From: Rahnella inusitata_A
GTDB taxonomy: Bacteria > Pseudomonadota > Gammaproteobacteria > Enterobacterales > Enterobacteriaceae
Length of the DNA: 64,000 bases
Direction: 5' to 3'
Assembly: GCF_965118895.1 (NCBI RefSeq)
Contig: NZ_CBCPJJ010000008.1
Span: 434,001-498,000 of the forward strand
Shown here: piece after piece, positions 29,104 through 38,455 of the stretch
Layout: each line of letters starts with the position of its first letter
How positions within the stretch are numbered: position 1 is the first letter of the stretch
The notes under the pieces: model-generated
The model's database searches: none
Seen by the model: the letters and a program-made list of their open reading frames with translations, nothing else
Told to the model about the DNA's origin: nothing
Position numbers and translations under genes: made by a program

Positions 29104-29781
29104 TTAGCTCAACACATACCCCTTCGCCATATGCACTGCCCTGTCGCACATGTGATCAATCACATCCGCGTCATGGCTCACCAGCAGCATAGTCAGGTCA
29201 CCACCCGCTTTCAGGTCGTTGAGCAGATTGAGGATTTCTGCCTGCACTGACATATCCAGCGCAGAAGTCGGCTCATCGAGCAACAACAGCTTTGGCTTGA
29301 GCAGCAGCGCGCGGACGATCGCCACGCGCTGACGCTGCCCGCCGGAAAGCTGGTGCGGATAACGGTTCATCAGCGCCGGATCAAGCCCGACCTGCCGGAA
29401 ACCTTCGGCAATTTTCTGTTCAATATCCTGCTCTTTGATGATTTTCAGCGGCTCCGCCAGGGTGCGCAGCAGCTTGTGTTTCGGGTGCAGTGACGCATAC
29501 GGATCCTGAAACACCATCTGCACGTCACGGCGCAGGCTACCGGTGAACGGTTTGCCGGGGTTAACATCGTGACCGAGCAACTTCAGGCCGCCTTCCCACT
29601 GCCCGTTAAGACCGGCCAGCACCCATAGAAGCGATGATTTCCCGCAGCCCGACGGCCCGACCAACCCGAAGCATTCGCCCTTGTTAATGGTCAGATTGAC
29701 GTTATGTACCACGGTGCGGACTTCATGCCCCATGCGGTGCGACACACTGAGCTGATGCAGTTGCGCGATAGCTTCACTCAT
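29104..29781 (-). CDS. ABC importer ATPase, peptide/nickel type (DppF/NikE-like)
   Basis: Single nucleotide-binding domain of 225 residues. The start MSEAIAQLHQL at 29781 overlaps the upstream ATPase stop (ATGAGTGA). Walker A is GPSGCGKSS, the signature LSGGQRQRVAI, and Walker B LLLLDEPTSALD. It lacks the C-terminal oligopeptide-transporter extension common in DppF (about 330 residues), so it is a near-minimal domain. It pairs with the preceding ATPase to energise the two permeases. Confidence 0.9.
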   Translation of the reverse strand: MSEAIAQLHQLSVSHRMGHEVRTVVHNVNLTINKGECFGLVGPSGCGKSSLLWVLAGLNGQWEGGLKLLGHDVNPGKPFTGSLRRDVQMVFQDPYASLHPKHKLLRTLAEPLKIIKEQDIEQKIAEGFRQVGLDPALMNRYPHQLSGGQRQRVAIVRALLLKPKLLLLDEPTSALDMSVQAEILNLLNDLKAGGDLTMLLVSHDADVIDHMCDRAVHMAKGYVLS

Positions 29782-30679
29782 GGCGAGGCTCCTTTTTAAG
29801 TGAAGCCAGAAGCTCACGATCCAGCACCGGCAGGCGTTCGCCATGGGTGAATTTACTCGGGCGGCAAGACCAGAGAGTATGCGTATACGGATGTGTGGCG
29901 TGCGCCAGTTGATCTGCCGGAAGTTCATCGAGCAGTTCGCCTTTATACATCACCAGCACGCGCTCGCAGTAATGTGCCACCTGCTGCAAATCGTGGCTGA
30001 TCAGAATCAGCCCCATATTGCGCTGTTCTACCAGACGTTCGATTAAACCCAGCACCTGTTCGCGCATGTCGAAATCCAGCGCCGACGTGGGTTCATCGGC
30101 AATCAGCCATTGCGGATCGTTGATCAACGCAATCGCCAGCATCACGCGCTGCCCCATCCCACCGGACAACTGATGCGGATATTGCTGTTGCAAAAACGCC
30201 GGATTTGGCAGACCGACGGCGTTAAGCATGTCTGTCACTTTTTCCTGACGCTCTTTGCGCCCGAGGCGCGTGTGCAGGCGCAGTGGTTCTTCCACCTGCT
30301 TGCCGATTTTCTGCGTTGGATTCAGCGCGTGTTTCGGATCCTGCATCACCATGGAGACACGGTTACCGCGCAGACGGCTCCACTCGCGCTCTTTCAGGGT
30401 CGTCAGATCATTATCGCCCAGCGTCAGTTGCGTCGCGCGCATCTGGCAAGGGGGTGGCAGAAGTCCCATCAGGGCGCGGGCGGTCAGCGATTTACCTGAA
30501 CCAGATTCCCCCACCAGTGCCACGCGTTCCTGTCCCACATTGAGTGACAGCGACTTCACCAGCTCCAGCGGGCGGTCGCCCGGCAGATAGATGGTCAGGT
30601 CTTTGGCAATCAGCCGGTCAGTTTGCAGCGTTTTTTGATGGTTCTGCTGTTGATGGAGAGATTGCGCATCAGTTGCCAT
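29774..30679 (-). CDS. ABC importer ATPase, peptide/nickel type (DppD/NikD-like)
   Basis: 301-residue ATPase. The start MATDAQSLHQQ at 30679 lies inside the end of the upstream permease, an 11-base overlap typical of translational coupling. Walker A is GESGSGKSL, the signature LSGGMGQRVMLAIAL, and Walker B WLIADEPTSALD. A short C-terminal extension after the NBD carries HPYTHTLWSC. The cysteine there differs from the usual oligopeptide-ATPase pattern but is not enough to claim an iron-sulfur site. Confidence 0.9.
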   Translation of the reverse strand: MATDAQSLHQQQNHQKTLQTDRLIAKDLTIYLPGDRPLELVKSLSLNVGQERVALVGESGSGKSLTARALMGLLPPPCQMRATQLTLGDNDLTTLKEREWSRLRGNRVSMVMQDPKHALNPTQKIGKQVEEPLRLHTRLGRKERQEKVTDMLNAVGLPNPAFLQQQYPHQLSGGMGQRVMLAIALINDPQWLIADEPTSALDFDMREQVLGLIERLVEQRNMGLILISHDLQQVAHYCERVLVMYKGELLDELPADQLAHATHPYTHTLWSCRPSKFTHGERLPVLDRELLASLKKEPRHE

Positions 30680-31547
30680 GTCGTGGATCCATTTTGTCAC
30701 GCAGGCCATCGCCCAGCAGGTTGAAAGCCAGGCTGGCGAACAGAATCGCTCCGCCTGGTGCGGCGGCGACCCACCACTGATCGAAAATCACTTTACTGCC
30801 CTCGGCAACCATCGAGCCCCATTCGGCGGTCGGTGGCTGAATGCCCATGCCGAGGAAGCCCAGACCGGCAGACGCCAGAATGATGCCACCGAGGCTGAGC
30901 GCCGCACGGACTACAGCGCTTGGCAGGCACAGCGGCAGAATGTGGCCGAACATCAGGCGAAAACCGCCGATGCCCTGCATCCGCGCCGCCGCCAGATAGT
31001 CACTGCGACGCAGCGCCAGTGTTTCCGCCCGTGCCTGACGCGCAAACGGCGGCCAGCTGGTGAAAGCCAGCGCCAGTGCGCCGTTCATCAGGCCGGGACC
31101 GAGGATGGCAACTAACGCCAGCGCCATCACCAGACTCGGCAATGACATCACGATATCCGTCAGACGCATCACAATACGTTCATACCAGCCGCCAATATAT
31201 CCCGCGCTGATGCCGATCAGCATACCGACCGGAATGGTCAGGATCAGAATCAGCGACACCAGCAGCAGCGTCGGACGCGCACCATAGACCACACGGGAAA
31301 ACAGATCGCGGCCAAAGCCGTCAGTCCCCAGCCAGTGCGCCTGTGAAGGCGGCAGCAGGCGCATTTCGATGTGCTGAATGTTTGGGTCAAACGGCGCCAG
31401 CCAGGGTGCCAGCAGCGCGGTCAGTACCAGAATCGCCACCAGCACCGTGCCGATGGTCAGGGCGGTAATACGTCGCGCAGGCTTCCAGACGCGGGTCTCA
31501 GTTTCGGCCTCAACCTGCGTGGTTTGTTCAGGGATCATTTGGGTCAT
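30669..31547 (-). CDS. ABC importer permease, DppC/NikC type
   Basis: 292-residue inner-membrane permease with an N-terminal OppC-type segment followed by the transport domain. GTDGFGRDLFSRVVYGAR is the typical DppC/NikC motif after the first membrane segment. The EAA loop is seen as GFRLMFGHILPLCLPS. It starts 10 bp after the other permease and overlaps the ATPase gene. Confidence 0.9.
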   Translation of the reverse strand: MTQMIPEQTTQVEAETETRVWKPARRITALTIGTVLVAILVLTALLAPWLAPFDPNIQHIEMRLLPPSQAHWLGTDGFGRDLFSRVVYGARPTLLLVSLILILTIPVGMLIGISAGYIGGWYERIVMRLTDIVMSLPSLVMALALVAILGPGLMNGALALAFTSWPPFARQARAETLALRRSDYLAAARMQGIGGFRLMFGHILPLCLPSAVVRAALSLGGIILASAGLGFLGMGIQPPTAEWGSMVAEGSKVIFDQWWVAAAPGGAILFASLAFNLLGDGLRDKMDPRHGN

Positions 31548-31557
31548 AGTCAGGCCA

Positions 31558-32610
31558 CTAGCGGGTTCGCGGATCGAGCAAATAAGTAAGGGCGTCAGCC
31601 AGCGCGTTCAGCAGCACAAAACAGGTGCCGATCAGCAGCGTAGCGCCAAGAATTGCCGGGGTATCCGCGGCGAACAGAGCGGTGGTCAGATAGCGTCCGA
31701 CGCCTGGCCAGGCAAAGACCGTTTCGGTGAGTACGGCGCCTTCAAGCAGGCTGGCGTAGGAAAGCGTCAGCACGGTGATCAGTGTGCCAAGCACGTTCGG
31801 GAAGACGTGGCACAGCAACACGCGCACCCTGCCCGCGCCTTTTGAGCGGGCCAGAATCACGTACTCTTTATTCATTTCGCCGAGCATCGAGGCGCGCAGC
31901 AGGCGCGTAATCCCCGCCATCGACAGCATCGCCAGCACCGTGACCGGCAGCCACAGGTGGCTGATGGCGTTGTAGAACATCTCGCGATCGCCCGACAGCC
32001 AGGTATCGATCAGCACAAAACCGGTGCGCGGCGTCATGGTGTACATGTACAAATCGTCAAGACGTCCCGGCCCGCCCGCCCAGTGCAGCACGGCGTAAAA
32101 CAGCAACAGGCCGAGCAGGCTCAGCCAGAAGATCGGCACAGAATAACCAAGCAGGGAAACCAGCCGCGCGATGTTATCCAGCCAGCTGCCCGGCTTCCAC
32201 ACTGCCAGCAACGCCAGCAGGATGCCCATGCTGCCGCCGAGCAAAATCGCACAGGTCGCCAGTTCCACCGTTGCCGGGAAAGTACGCATTAAATCGCTGG
32301 CCACCGGTTGCGCGGTGATACGGGAAATCCCCATATCGCCGTGCGCGAGGTGATCCAGATAACGGGCGAACTGCACCGGCACTGACTGGTCGAGACCTAA
32401 ATCGCGGCGCACCTGCGCGTACGTGGCTTCGCTGGCGTGATCGCCCGCAACCTGCAACGTCGGATCGATTGGTGCCAGATGAGAAAGCGTAAAGGTAAAC
32501 GCCAGCAGGCCGAGCAACGTCAGCGCCAGCGAAATCACGCCGGTCAGCAGACGGCCTGACCAGCGCCAACCCTGCCGGACGAATCCGGCGGGTGTTGAAC
32601 TGTCTGTCAT
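31558..32610 (-). CDS. ABC importer permease, DppB/NikB type
   Basis: 350-residue permease with about six membrane segments. The first segment is followed by a long periplasmic part with DLGLDQSVPVQFARYL, typical of DppB/NikB. The EAA loop lies around GAGRVRVLLCHVFPNVLG, and TETVFAWPGVGRYL is the conserved C-terminal motif. Its ATG overlaps the stop of the upstream binding-protein gene at 32610. Confidence 0.9.
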   Translation of the reverse strand: MTDSSTPAGFVRQGWRWSGRLLTGVISLALTLLGLLAFTFTLSHLAPIDPTLQVAGDHASEATYAQVRRDLGLDQSVPVQFARYLDHLAHGDMGISRITAQPVASDLMRTFPATVELATCAILLGGSMGILLALLAVWKPGSWLDNIARLVSLLGYSVPIFWLSLLGLLLFYAVLHWAGGPGRLDDLYMYTMTPRTGFVLIDTWLSGDREMFYNAISHLWLPVTVLAMLSMAGITRLLRASMLGEMNKEYVILARSKGAGRVRVLLCHVFPNVLGTLITVLTLSYASLLEGAVLTETVFAWPGVGRYLTTALFAADTPAILGATLLIGTCFVLLNALADALTYLLDPRTR

Positions 32611-34178
32611 TACTTGGTGACCTTGCTGTAGAAGACCATGTCAGGGTTGATGCCCTGCACGTACCCTTTGACGTTGTCACGCACGGCGATCAGGCTCTTG
32701 GCCTGCAGACCGATGACGAACGGTGAATTCTTCTGCACTTCCAGCTGCAACTGACGGTAATCCGCCACGCGTTTGGCCTGGTCCGGTTCAGCAATCGCCG
32801 CCAGCGTCAGTTTGTTCAGAGCAGGAATCGACCAGTTGGCACGCCACGCCAGCGTTTTACTGCCGTCTTCCGGGTTGAACGCAAACGCAGAGGCGTTAGT
32901 GTTCGGATCAAAGTAATCCGGTCCCCATGAGGACATATACGCATCGTAGTCGTGTGATTTGATTTTGGTAGAGATCTGCTGGCTTAAGCCCGGATCCAGT
33001 TTCACGGTCACGCCGCCCTGCGCGAAGCTGGCCTGCAAGGCCTGGGCAATGTCCAGATACGGCGGCTGATTAGAGGTTGAAAGCGTGAAGCTGACGTTAG
33101 TCAGACCGGCCTTCGCCAGAATCGCTTTGGCTTTGGCCGGGTCATAGGTGTAAGGCGTGTCATTGAGCGCGCCGAGGTAACCTTCAGGCAGGAATGACTG
33201 ATGCACCTGGAACTGATTTTTCATCAGATCGTGCGCAATGTGGTTGTAATCGAACAGGTAGCGCGCGGCTTCCCAAAAGGCCGGATTGCCCAGCGCAGGA
33301 GAAGCTTTGGCGTTGAACTGCATGAAATACAGTGACGCATAAGGGATCGCCAGCGGTTTCACACCTTTCTTGCCCTCGAGCGCGGCCATCTGGTCAGAAC
33401 CGAGGTTACGCGCCATATCGGCATCACCTTGCTCGATCAGCAGACGGCGGGCAGCCGGATCCGGCACGTTTTTAATCAGAATCGTTTTCAGCTTCGGCGC
33501 GCCTTCCGGCGACGTCGGGTTAGCAGCCAGAATCACCACTTCATGCGGAATGTAGTTGCGGATCTGGTACGGGCCGGAACCGGCTGAATGGTTGCTCAGC
33601 CACTGGTGACCGAGGTCATCACCGGCGGCATTGGCTTTCACCAGTTTGCTGTCGACGATAGAAGAGACCGGTGCAGACAGCAGGCTCAACACGAAAGACG
33701 GGCTGACATCTGCGGTCCAGCTGATTTTAACGTGCTGGTCATCGATTTTGGTCAGGAATGTATCGACGTTTTTGTCGTTCCAGCCCAGCTGCGTCAGGAT
33801 AAATGAGGGTTCGAGATTCAGCTTCACCACGCGCGACAGAGAGAAGATCACGTCATCGGCAGTCAGCGGATTGCCGCTGGCAAAGGTCGCTTTGGGTGAC
33901 AGCGTGAACGTCAGGCTACGGTTGTCTTTCGCCGCTTCCCATGAGGTCGCCAGCGTGGGTTTCAGGTCGATCGGATTATTGGCGTCAGACTGCACCAGAC
34001 GCTGATAAAGATTATTGAAAGCCTGAACCGTCGTCAGCTCAAAACCCTGCGCCGGGTCGAAGCTGGAGGTATCATCAATAGACTGTGCGATGACCAGCGT
34101 ATCCGGCGGTGTGGCAGCCTGAACAGAGAAAGTAGCCGCAATAGCCGTAAACAGGACGGACGGTAATAAAGCTTTCAT
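32610..34178 (-). CDS. Peptide/nickel-type ABC substrate-binding protein (first paralog)
   Basis: Family 5 solute-binding protein, 522 residues, with a signal peptide ending SVQAATPP (about residue 22). The ATG at 34178 has GGAGAG upstream. ASGNPLTADDVIFSLSRVV and WGPDYFDPNTNASAFAFN match the second paralog at 27267. It overlaps the downstream permease by one base, so it is the primary binding protein. It follows the TonB receptor gene across repeat copy B, which suggests that the receptor and importer handle the same ligand. Confidence 0.9.
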   Translation of the reverse strand: MKALLPSVLFTAIAATFSVQAATPPDTLVIAQSIDDTSSFDPAQGFELTTVQAFNNLYQRLVQSDANNPIDLKPTLATSWEAAKDNRSLTFTLSPKATFASGNPLTADDVIFSLSRVVKLNLEPSFILTQLGWNDKNVDTFLTKIDDQHVKISWTADVSPSFVLSLLSAPVSSIVDSKLVKANAAGDDLGHQWLSNHSAGSGPYQIRNYIPHEVVILAANPTSPEGAPKLKTILIKNVPDPAARRLLIEQGDADMARNLGSDQMAALEGKKGVKPLAIPYASLYFMQFNAKASPALGNPAFWEAARYLFDYNHIAHDLMKNQFQVHQSFLPEGYLGALNDTPYTYDPAKAKAILAKAGLTNVSFTLSTSNQPPYLDIAQALQASFAQGGVTVKLDPGLSQQISTKIKSHDYDAYMSSWGPDYFDPNTNASAFAFNPEDGSKTLAWRANWSIPALNKLTLAAIAEPDQAKRVADYRQLQLEVQKNSPFVIGLQAKSLIAVRDNVKGYVQGINPDMVFYSKVTK

Positions 34179-34360
34179 CAAAACAGACTCTCCAAAGTAG
34201 CGAAATTGCTAAAATTTTATTGAGTGTAAAGTTTCTTCAACCTACCAGAAAGTCTGATAAATACTATCGTTATGCGAATTTTGCATAACGTTATCTGATT
34301 GGTTATTAAAGCGGCGGAATGCGGGCTGGCGGGGTATTGTTACTGTACAAATTGCAAGAA

Positions 34361-34459
34361 ATACCCCCTTTCGCCGGGGGAGAGCAGGAGGGTATGACAG
34401 ACGACTTCTGAGTTGCCATTTATACCCCATACCCACCCTCCCCTTTGCAGGGGAGGGAG
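34361..34459 (-). repeat. Dispersed intergenic repeat, copy B
   Basis: The outer arms are CCCCCTTTCGCCGGGGG and CTCCCCTTTGCAGGGGAG, each a small hairpin. The inner part (ACTTCTGAGTTGCCATT) is shared with copy D in inverted orientation, so these are true homologues and not just GC-rich stems. It lies between the TonB receptor and first binding-protein genes. Confidence 0.75.
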
Positions 34460-34464
34460 TTAAA

Positions 34465-36711
34465 TCAAAAGTCGTAGGTCGCGGAAAGCTTAAACTCACG
34501 CGGGTCGCCCTGCGTCAGATAACCGCCGGTTGCTGATGCCCAATATTTCTCGTTGGTGACGTTTTCCAGATTGGCGCGCCAGGTCAGCGTGCTCTGGCCG
34601 ACGGGCATCGCGTAGCGCATACCCAGGTCCAGACGCGTCCAGCCATCGACTTTCATCTTATTGGCCTCGTCTGCGTACTGCGAACCGGAACGGATAACTT
34701 TACCCGTTGCCGTGACACCGCTGCCGCCAGGAATATCCCATTCGCCGCCGACTACCCACTGATAACGCGGAACGCCTACGGCGTCGTTGCCGTCGTAGGT
34801 GCCGCTCTGGGTTTTCGTCATCTCAGGATCCATCCACGTCACGCTGCTGTTGACACGAACGCCCAGCACCGGCTCACCGAACACATTCAGCTCAACGCCG
34901 CGGTTACGCACTTCGCCGTAGTTGCCATAGGTGTAACCGTCGCCGGTAGCGCGGTACATGCCAATCGGTTTTTTGATTTCGTACAACGCCAGCGATCCGG
35001 CCACGCGGCCAAAATCGGCTTTCACGCCCACTTCGTTTTGCTTCGAGGTTTCGATGCCGGAGACCTGCCCGCCATTTGACACAATGGCGCCGTTGTAGGT
35101 CGTCCCGGAGGTTTCACCGGCCTGCAACGCTTCGATGTGATTGGCGTAGAAGGAATAATGTTCCCACGGCTTCACCACCAGACCGAACGCCGGGGTAACT
35201 TTCATTTCGTCGAACGAGGTATTTTCTGAACCGTCATAGTTATAGTTTTTCACTTCGACATTCTGACGGCGCAGACCGGCGATAAATTGCAGACGGTCGT
35301 CGAGCACGGACAGGGTGTCAGACAGCGATACCCCATAAGAACGGGTGCGGTTGCGCACCAGCGGATCGCTCATGTCGCCGCCGCTGTAGAGATTGGTCAG
35401 CGGCTCGCTGTAATCCACCGGATTGTAAATATTGGTTTTGATCGACGCCGCGGTCATGGTGTACGCGGTTTTGTATTTACGATACAGCGAGGACATGCCG
35501 AGGTTCACGTTGTGGCTGACAACACCGGTGTCGAATTTGCCGCGAACGCCAGCCTGCGAGGAGAAGCTGTCGGCAAAATATGGCACTGTCATGCGGCTCA
35601 TCGTGGCGTTGCCGTCGTTATCCTGTAACGTCGGAGAACTGTATTTGCCGAATTCATGCGTGTGGTTAGCACCGGCGGCAGCGTAAACGGTCCAGTTATC
35701 GGCCACGTCATACTCGCCCTTCAGCATGCCGAATTCGTTTTCCATATCGGTCGAGGCGTACTGCTGACCGTAGTTGCCAGTCGCCGACGGCACATCAGGG
35801 ATTTGGGTGGCTTTACCCAGATACACCACCGGGCGGCCGCCGTGAACGCTGGTTTTGCTCATGCCAAAATCCAGGGATGAACGAAAGCGATCGCCGCGAT
35901 AATCCAGCCCGACAGAGCCGAGCGTCAGGCGACGTTTTTCATCATCAATCGCACTTTCCCCTTCGCGATGAACGGCATTGACGCGCACGCCCCACTGATT
36001 GTTATTGCCAAAGCGACGGCCAACGTCCACGGCACCCCCGACCTGCGAAGCCGACGTGTAATCCACCGACACGCGGTTAATCGCCGTATCAGTTGCGCGT
36101 TTCGGTTCGATATTTACGTTACCGCCAACACCGGTTCCGCCCGGCGGTACGCCATTGAGGAAAGCGCTGGAACCTTTAAGCAGCTCCACGCGTTCGGCAA
36201 ACTCCGTTGGTAACAGCTGACGCGGCAGCACGCCGTACAATCCGCCGTAAGAGATGTCATCGCCAGACAGCTCGAAGCCACGAATGACAAATGTTTCTGA
36301 ATAGTTGCCGTAGCCGTAACCGGTTTGCACGGCGGCATCGTTGTTAAGCACATCGCCCAGCGTGCGGGTTTGCTGATCCTGCATCAATTTATCGGTGAAG
36401 CTGACCACGTTGAACGGAACATTCATCGCGTCCTGCTCGCCCAGGATCCCTAAACGTCCGCCGTTAGCGATTTGTCCGTCGAGATAGGCGGGTACGGTGT
36501 CATTGCCACCGGAGGTGAAAGTTTGTGGGGCTGCGCTGACGGTAATAGTATCGCCGTCTTTTGCATTGGTTGGCGCAGCCGTAGTCGCACAAAGCGCAGG
36601 CAAGGCCAGCATCCCCAATGCCGCAGAAATCACTGCCGGCAGCAATTTGCGTTTGAAAACAGGCGTGCGTGGTGAAACAGAAGAGTGAAAAATTTCACTT
36701 TCAGTGTGCAT
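34465..36711 (-). CDS. TonB-dependent siderophore-type outer-membrane receptor
   Basis: 748-residue receptor that imports a metal chelate or similar ligand using TonB energy. The start MHTESEIFHSS at 36711 has GGGA upstream. The long signal region ends LPALCATTA (about residue 44). A TonB-box-like DTITVSA follows at about residues 54-60. The plug domain has GDVLNNDAAVQTGYGYG and RVELLKGSSAFLNGVPPGG, the siderophore-receptor (FhuA/FcuA-like) pattern. The barrel ends in LSATYDF with terminal Phe. A Fur box 26 bp upstream predicts iron repression. The ligand is unknown, and no siderophore biosynthesis genes are near. Confidence 0.9.
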   Translation of the reverse strand: MHTESEIFHSSVSPRTPVFKRKLLPAVISAALGMLALPALCATTAAPTNAKDGDTITVSAAPQTFTSGGNDTVPAYLDGQIANGGRLGILGEQDAMNVPFNVVSFTDKLMQDQQTRTLGDVLNNDAAVQTGYGYGNYSETFVIRGFELSGDDISYGGLYGVLPRQLLPTEFAERVELLKGSSAFLNGVPPGGTGVGGNVNIEPKRATDTAINRVSVDYTSASQVGGAVDVGRRFGNNNQWGVRVNAVHREGESAIDDEKRRLTLGSVGLDYRGDRFRSSLDFGMSKTSVHGGRPVVYLGKATQIPDVPSATGNYGQQYASTDMENEFGMLKGEYDVADNWTVYAAAGANHTHEFGKYSSPTLQDNDGNATMSRMTVPYFADSFSSQAGVRGKFDTGVVSHNVNLGMSSLYRKYKTAYTMTAASIKTNIYNPVDYSEPLTNLYSGGDMSDPLVRNRTRSYGVSLSDTLSVLDDRLQFIAGLRRQNVEVKNYNYDGSENTSFDEMKVTPAFGLVVKPWEHYSFYANHIEALQAGETSGTTYNGAIVSNGGQVSGIETSKQNEVGVKADFGRVAGSLALYEIKKPIGMYRATGDGYTYGNYGEVRNRGVELNVFGEPVLGVRVNSSVTWMDPEMTKTQSGTYDGNDAVGVPRYQWVVGGEWDIPGGSGVTATGKVIRSGSQYADEANKMKVDGWTRLDLGMRYAMPVGQSTLTWRANLENVTNEKYWASATGGYLTQGDPREFKLSATYDF

Positions 36712-36737
36712 TTTTAGTTCCCTGAAAAAGTTCAAAT

Positions 36738-36756
36738 GGTAATAGTAATAATTATC
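36738..36756. promoter_or_regulatory. Fur box upstream of the TonB receptor
   Basis: On the minus strand GATAATTATTACTATTACC matches the 19 bp Fur consensus at 14 positions. It lies 26 bp before the receptor start, near the expected promoter. Confidence 0.7.
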
Positions 36757-36914
36757 AAAACGATTTGAATTATGCTGATCGCACGCGCAATTGCAACCGG
36801 CCTTTCAGGATTAAATGCAAGGTAAACAGGATGTTAATAAGGGTATTTGAAAGTAGCTTCGGATTTTTCGTCTGGGGATAGAAGCTAATTGGCTGAATTT
36901 AGGGGGTTAAATAA

Positions 36915-36937
36915 CGCAGCCAGGGTAAATGGCTGCG
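36915..36937 (-). terminator. Terminator of chaC
   Basis: CGCAGCCA and TGGCTGCG form a perfect 8 bp stem with a 7-base loop, followed on the minus strand by TTATTT. It is 40 bases after the chaC stop. Confidence 0.65.
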
Positions 36938-36976
36938 CGGAAGACCCTCACAGCCTGAAAGAATCGGGTCAGATTT

Positions 36977-37666
36977 TTAGCTCAGACCGGGAACATCGAA
37001 ACCAGGAGAAACAGAAAGCAGCATCCGCACCTGCTTGACCAGTTCGCTCATGCAGTCATCGCGCATCCCGTAACTTTCCAGCTCTTTTTCGAGGGCAAAC
37101 AGATACTGCGCGTTGGTGCCGAGGGGCCCGCTGGCCTGTGCGATCAGCGGCGCGATAATCTGGTAATCAGTGTCGGCTTCGTATTGTGGATGCGAAGGAT
37201 CCATAATGAACACCAGCGCGGTGACCTTACGCCCGTCGTCGAGATCCAGTTCGCACCACGTCGGGCGATAGCAGCCGGTCAGCATTTCGCGCTTCCACAG
37301 CAGTTCCAGCTCTTCGTGCAACTTATCTTCCGGCAGACGGAAAGCCAGACCGGTAGTTTGCCCGCCGTCGCGCAGCGCCAGCATTCGACCTGGCTGTGCA
37401 TGCGTGCCGCGTCCTGAGGTCAGACGTAAACAGAAAGCACGATGGTAACCGCGCAGAGTCGCAGGCCGTGCCTCTTCTGAGTCAAAGACCGGGTTCCACA
37501 TCAGCGAACCGTAACCAAAAATCCACACGGGACTGTTGTCAGGGCGTCGCGCCAGCGTGCAATCGAGTGAGGCGGCGCGTTGTTCGGAGGTTAATAACAT
37601 CGATTCGTCGATGCTGCCGAATGCTGTTTTACAATCTGCGTTTCGCAGAAAATCTCGAGTTAACAT
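36977..37666 (-). CDS. chaC: Gamma-glutamylcyclotransferase ChaC
   Basis: Degrades glutathione to 5-oxoproline and Cys-Gly in the cytoplasm. The signature FGYGSLMWNP (about residues 49-58) is the substrate-binding loop. The catalytic glutamate is expected in the KLHEELELLWKREM stretch. Length 229 matches the E. coli protein. The ATG has GGAGGG upstream. In E. coli the order is chaA-chaB-chaC on one strand; here chaC and chaA are divergent and chaB is absent. Confidence 0.93.
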   Translation of the reverse strand: MLTRDFLRNADCKTAFGSIDESMLLTSEQRAASLDCTLARRPDNSPVWIFGYGSLMWNPVFDSEEARPATLRGYHRAFCLRLTSGRGTHAQPGRMLALRDGGQTTGLAFRLPEDKLHEELELLWKREMLTGCYRPTWCELDLDDGRKVTALVFIMDPSHPQYEADTDYQIIAPLIAQASGPLGTNAQYLFALEKELESYGMRDDCMSELVKQVRMLLSVSPGFDVPGLS

Positions 37667-37949
37667 TCATTCCCTCCTTTAATACGACGTACTTTTGAAC
37701 ATGCCATGCTGTTGACGCTGTGTTCTCCGTTATCGCGATGAGTGATTAGGCGTGCGGTGCGAAGCGTTGGGGATGGTCTAGGAAATTTCGTATACCCCTG
37801 CACTTAGAAACCTTATTCGTTTCTCTCGTTGCAATCAAGGTTGAGAGCGATCACAAAACGAAAATAAAGTGATTATTTTATGAACATTGCATGAATGTTG
37901 AGTTTTTAGGAAGGTGATTGAGAAAAATGGGGAAAAACGGTGTGTCATT

Positions 37950-38150
37950 CGGGTTAACGACAGATCAATTTTCGTAAGATACCCCTGGCTCCTTTTACAT
38001 GATGTTACGGGTGAACAGTAAGTCTGGCTGCTACCCTCAAAGGATCAGGTCAGAATCGCCCCGCTCTCACGCTCAATCGAAACAATACAACGCATTTCGC
38101 CCTGATAGTTACGTGGGTATGAGGTTGATTTACATAAATTGACGCACAAG
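37950..38150 (-). pseudogene. Degraded TolA C-terminal-domain-like gene
   Basis: In one minus-strand frame, YPRNYQGEMRCIVSIERESG aligns by eye with the TolA C-terminal pattern Y-x-G-x-x-C-x-x-x-I-x-x-x-x-G. The frame then hits a TGA at 38045-38047. It resumes as EGSSQTYCSP, matching the following G-D-P-x-x-C segment. The upstream part of such a gene is not recognisable and there is no start or ribosome site. This looks like a decayed small envelope protein. The similarity is from memory, so confidence is modest. Confidence 0.4.
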
Positions 38151-38307
38151 CTCCATAAGAAAAATAGTGACCAATAATTAATTGAAATATAATGACTTTT
38201 ATTTTTAACAATCAAAGTTAACTGCGATATAAAACCGTAATAAATTACATTGATTACTGACAAATGGTCAGCACAGCGTATTTTTATCCTTAAGCATGAT
38301 AAAATTC

Positions 38308-38336
38308 TGTTAATAGATTAATTTATCTACTATACT
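38308..38336 (+). promoter_or_regulatory. Possible chaA promoter
   Basis: A near-consensus -10 TATACT at 38331-38336 sits in an AT-rich stretch. The -35 (TGTTAA, 17 bp upstream) is weak. It lies 120 bp before chaA. Confidence 0.35.
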
Positions 38337-38455
38337 TAACAGGTTACACCATTACGCACCTGTGCGTTTTTACTGATAACCGACGGACAGGCGGTTATTG
38401 TTTTTCGCGGATCTGCTATGCAGGTTCGTGCATGCTTATAAGGAGAAAAATCATC

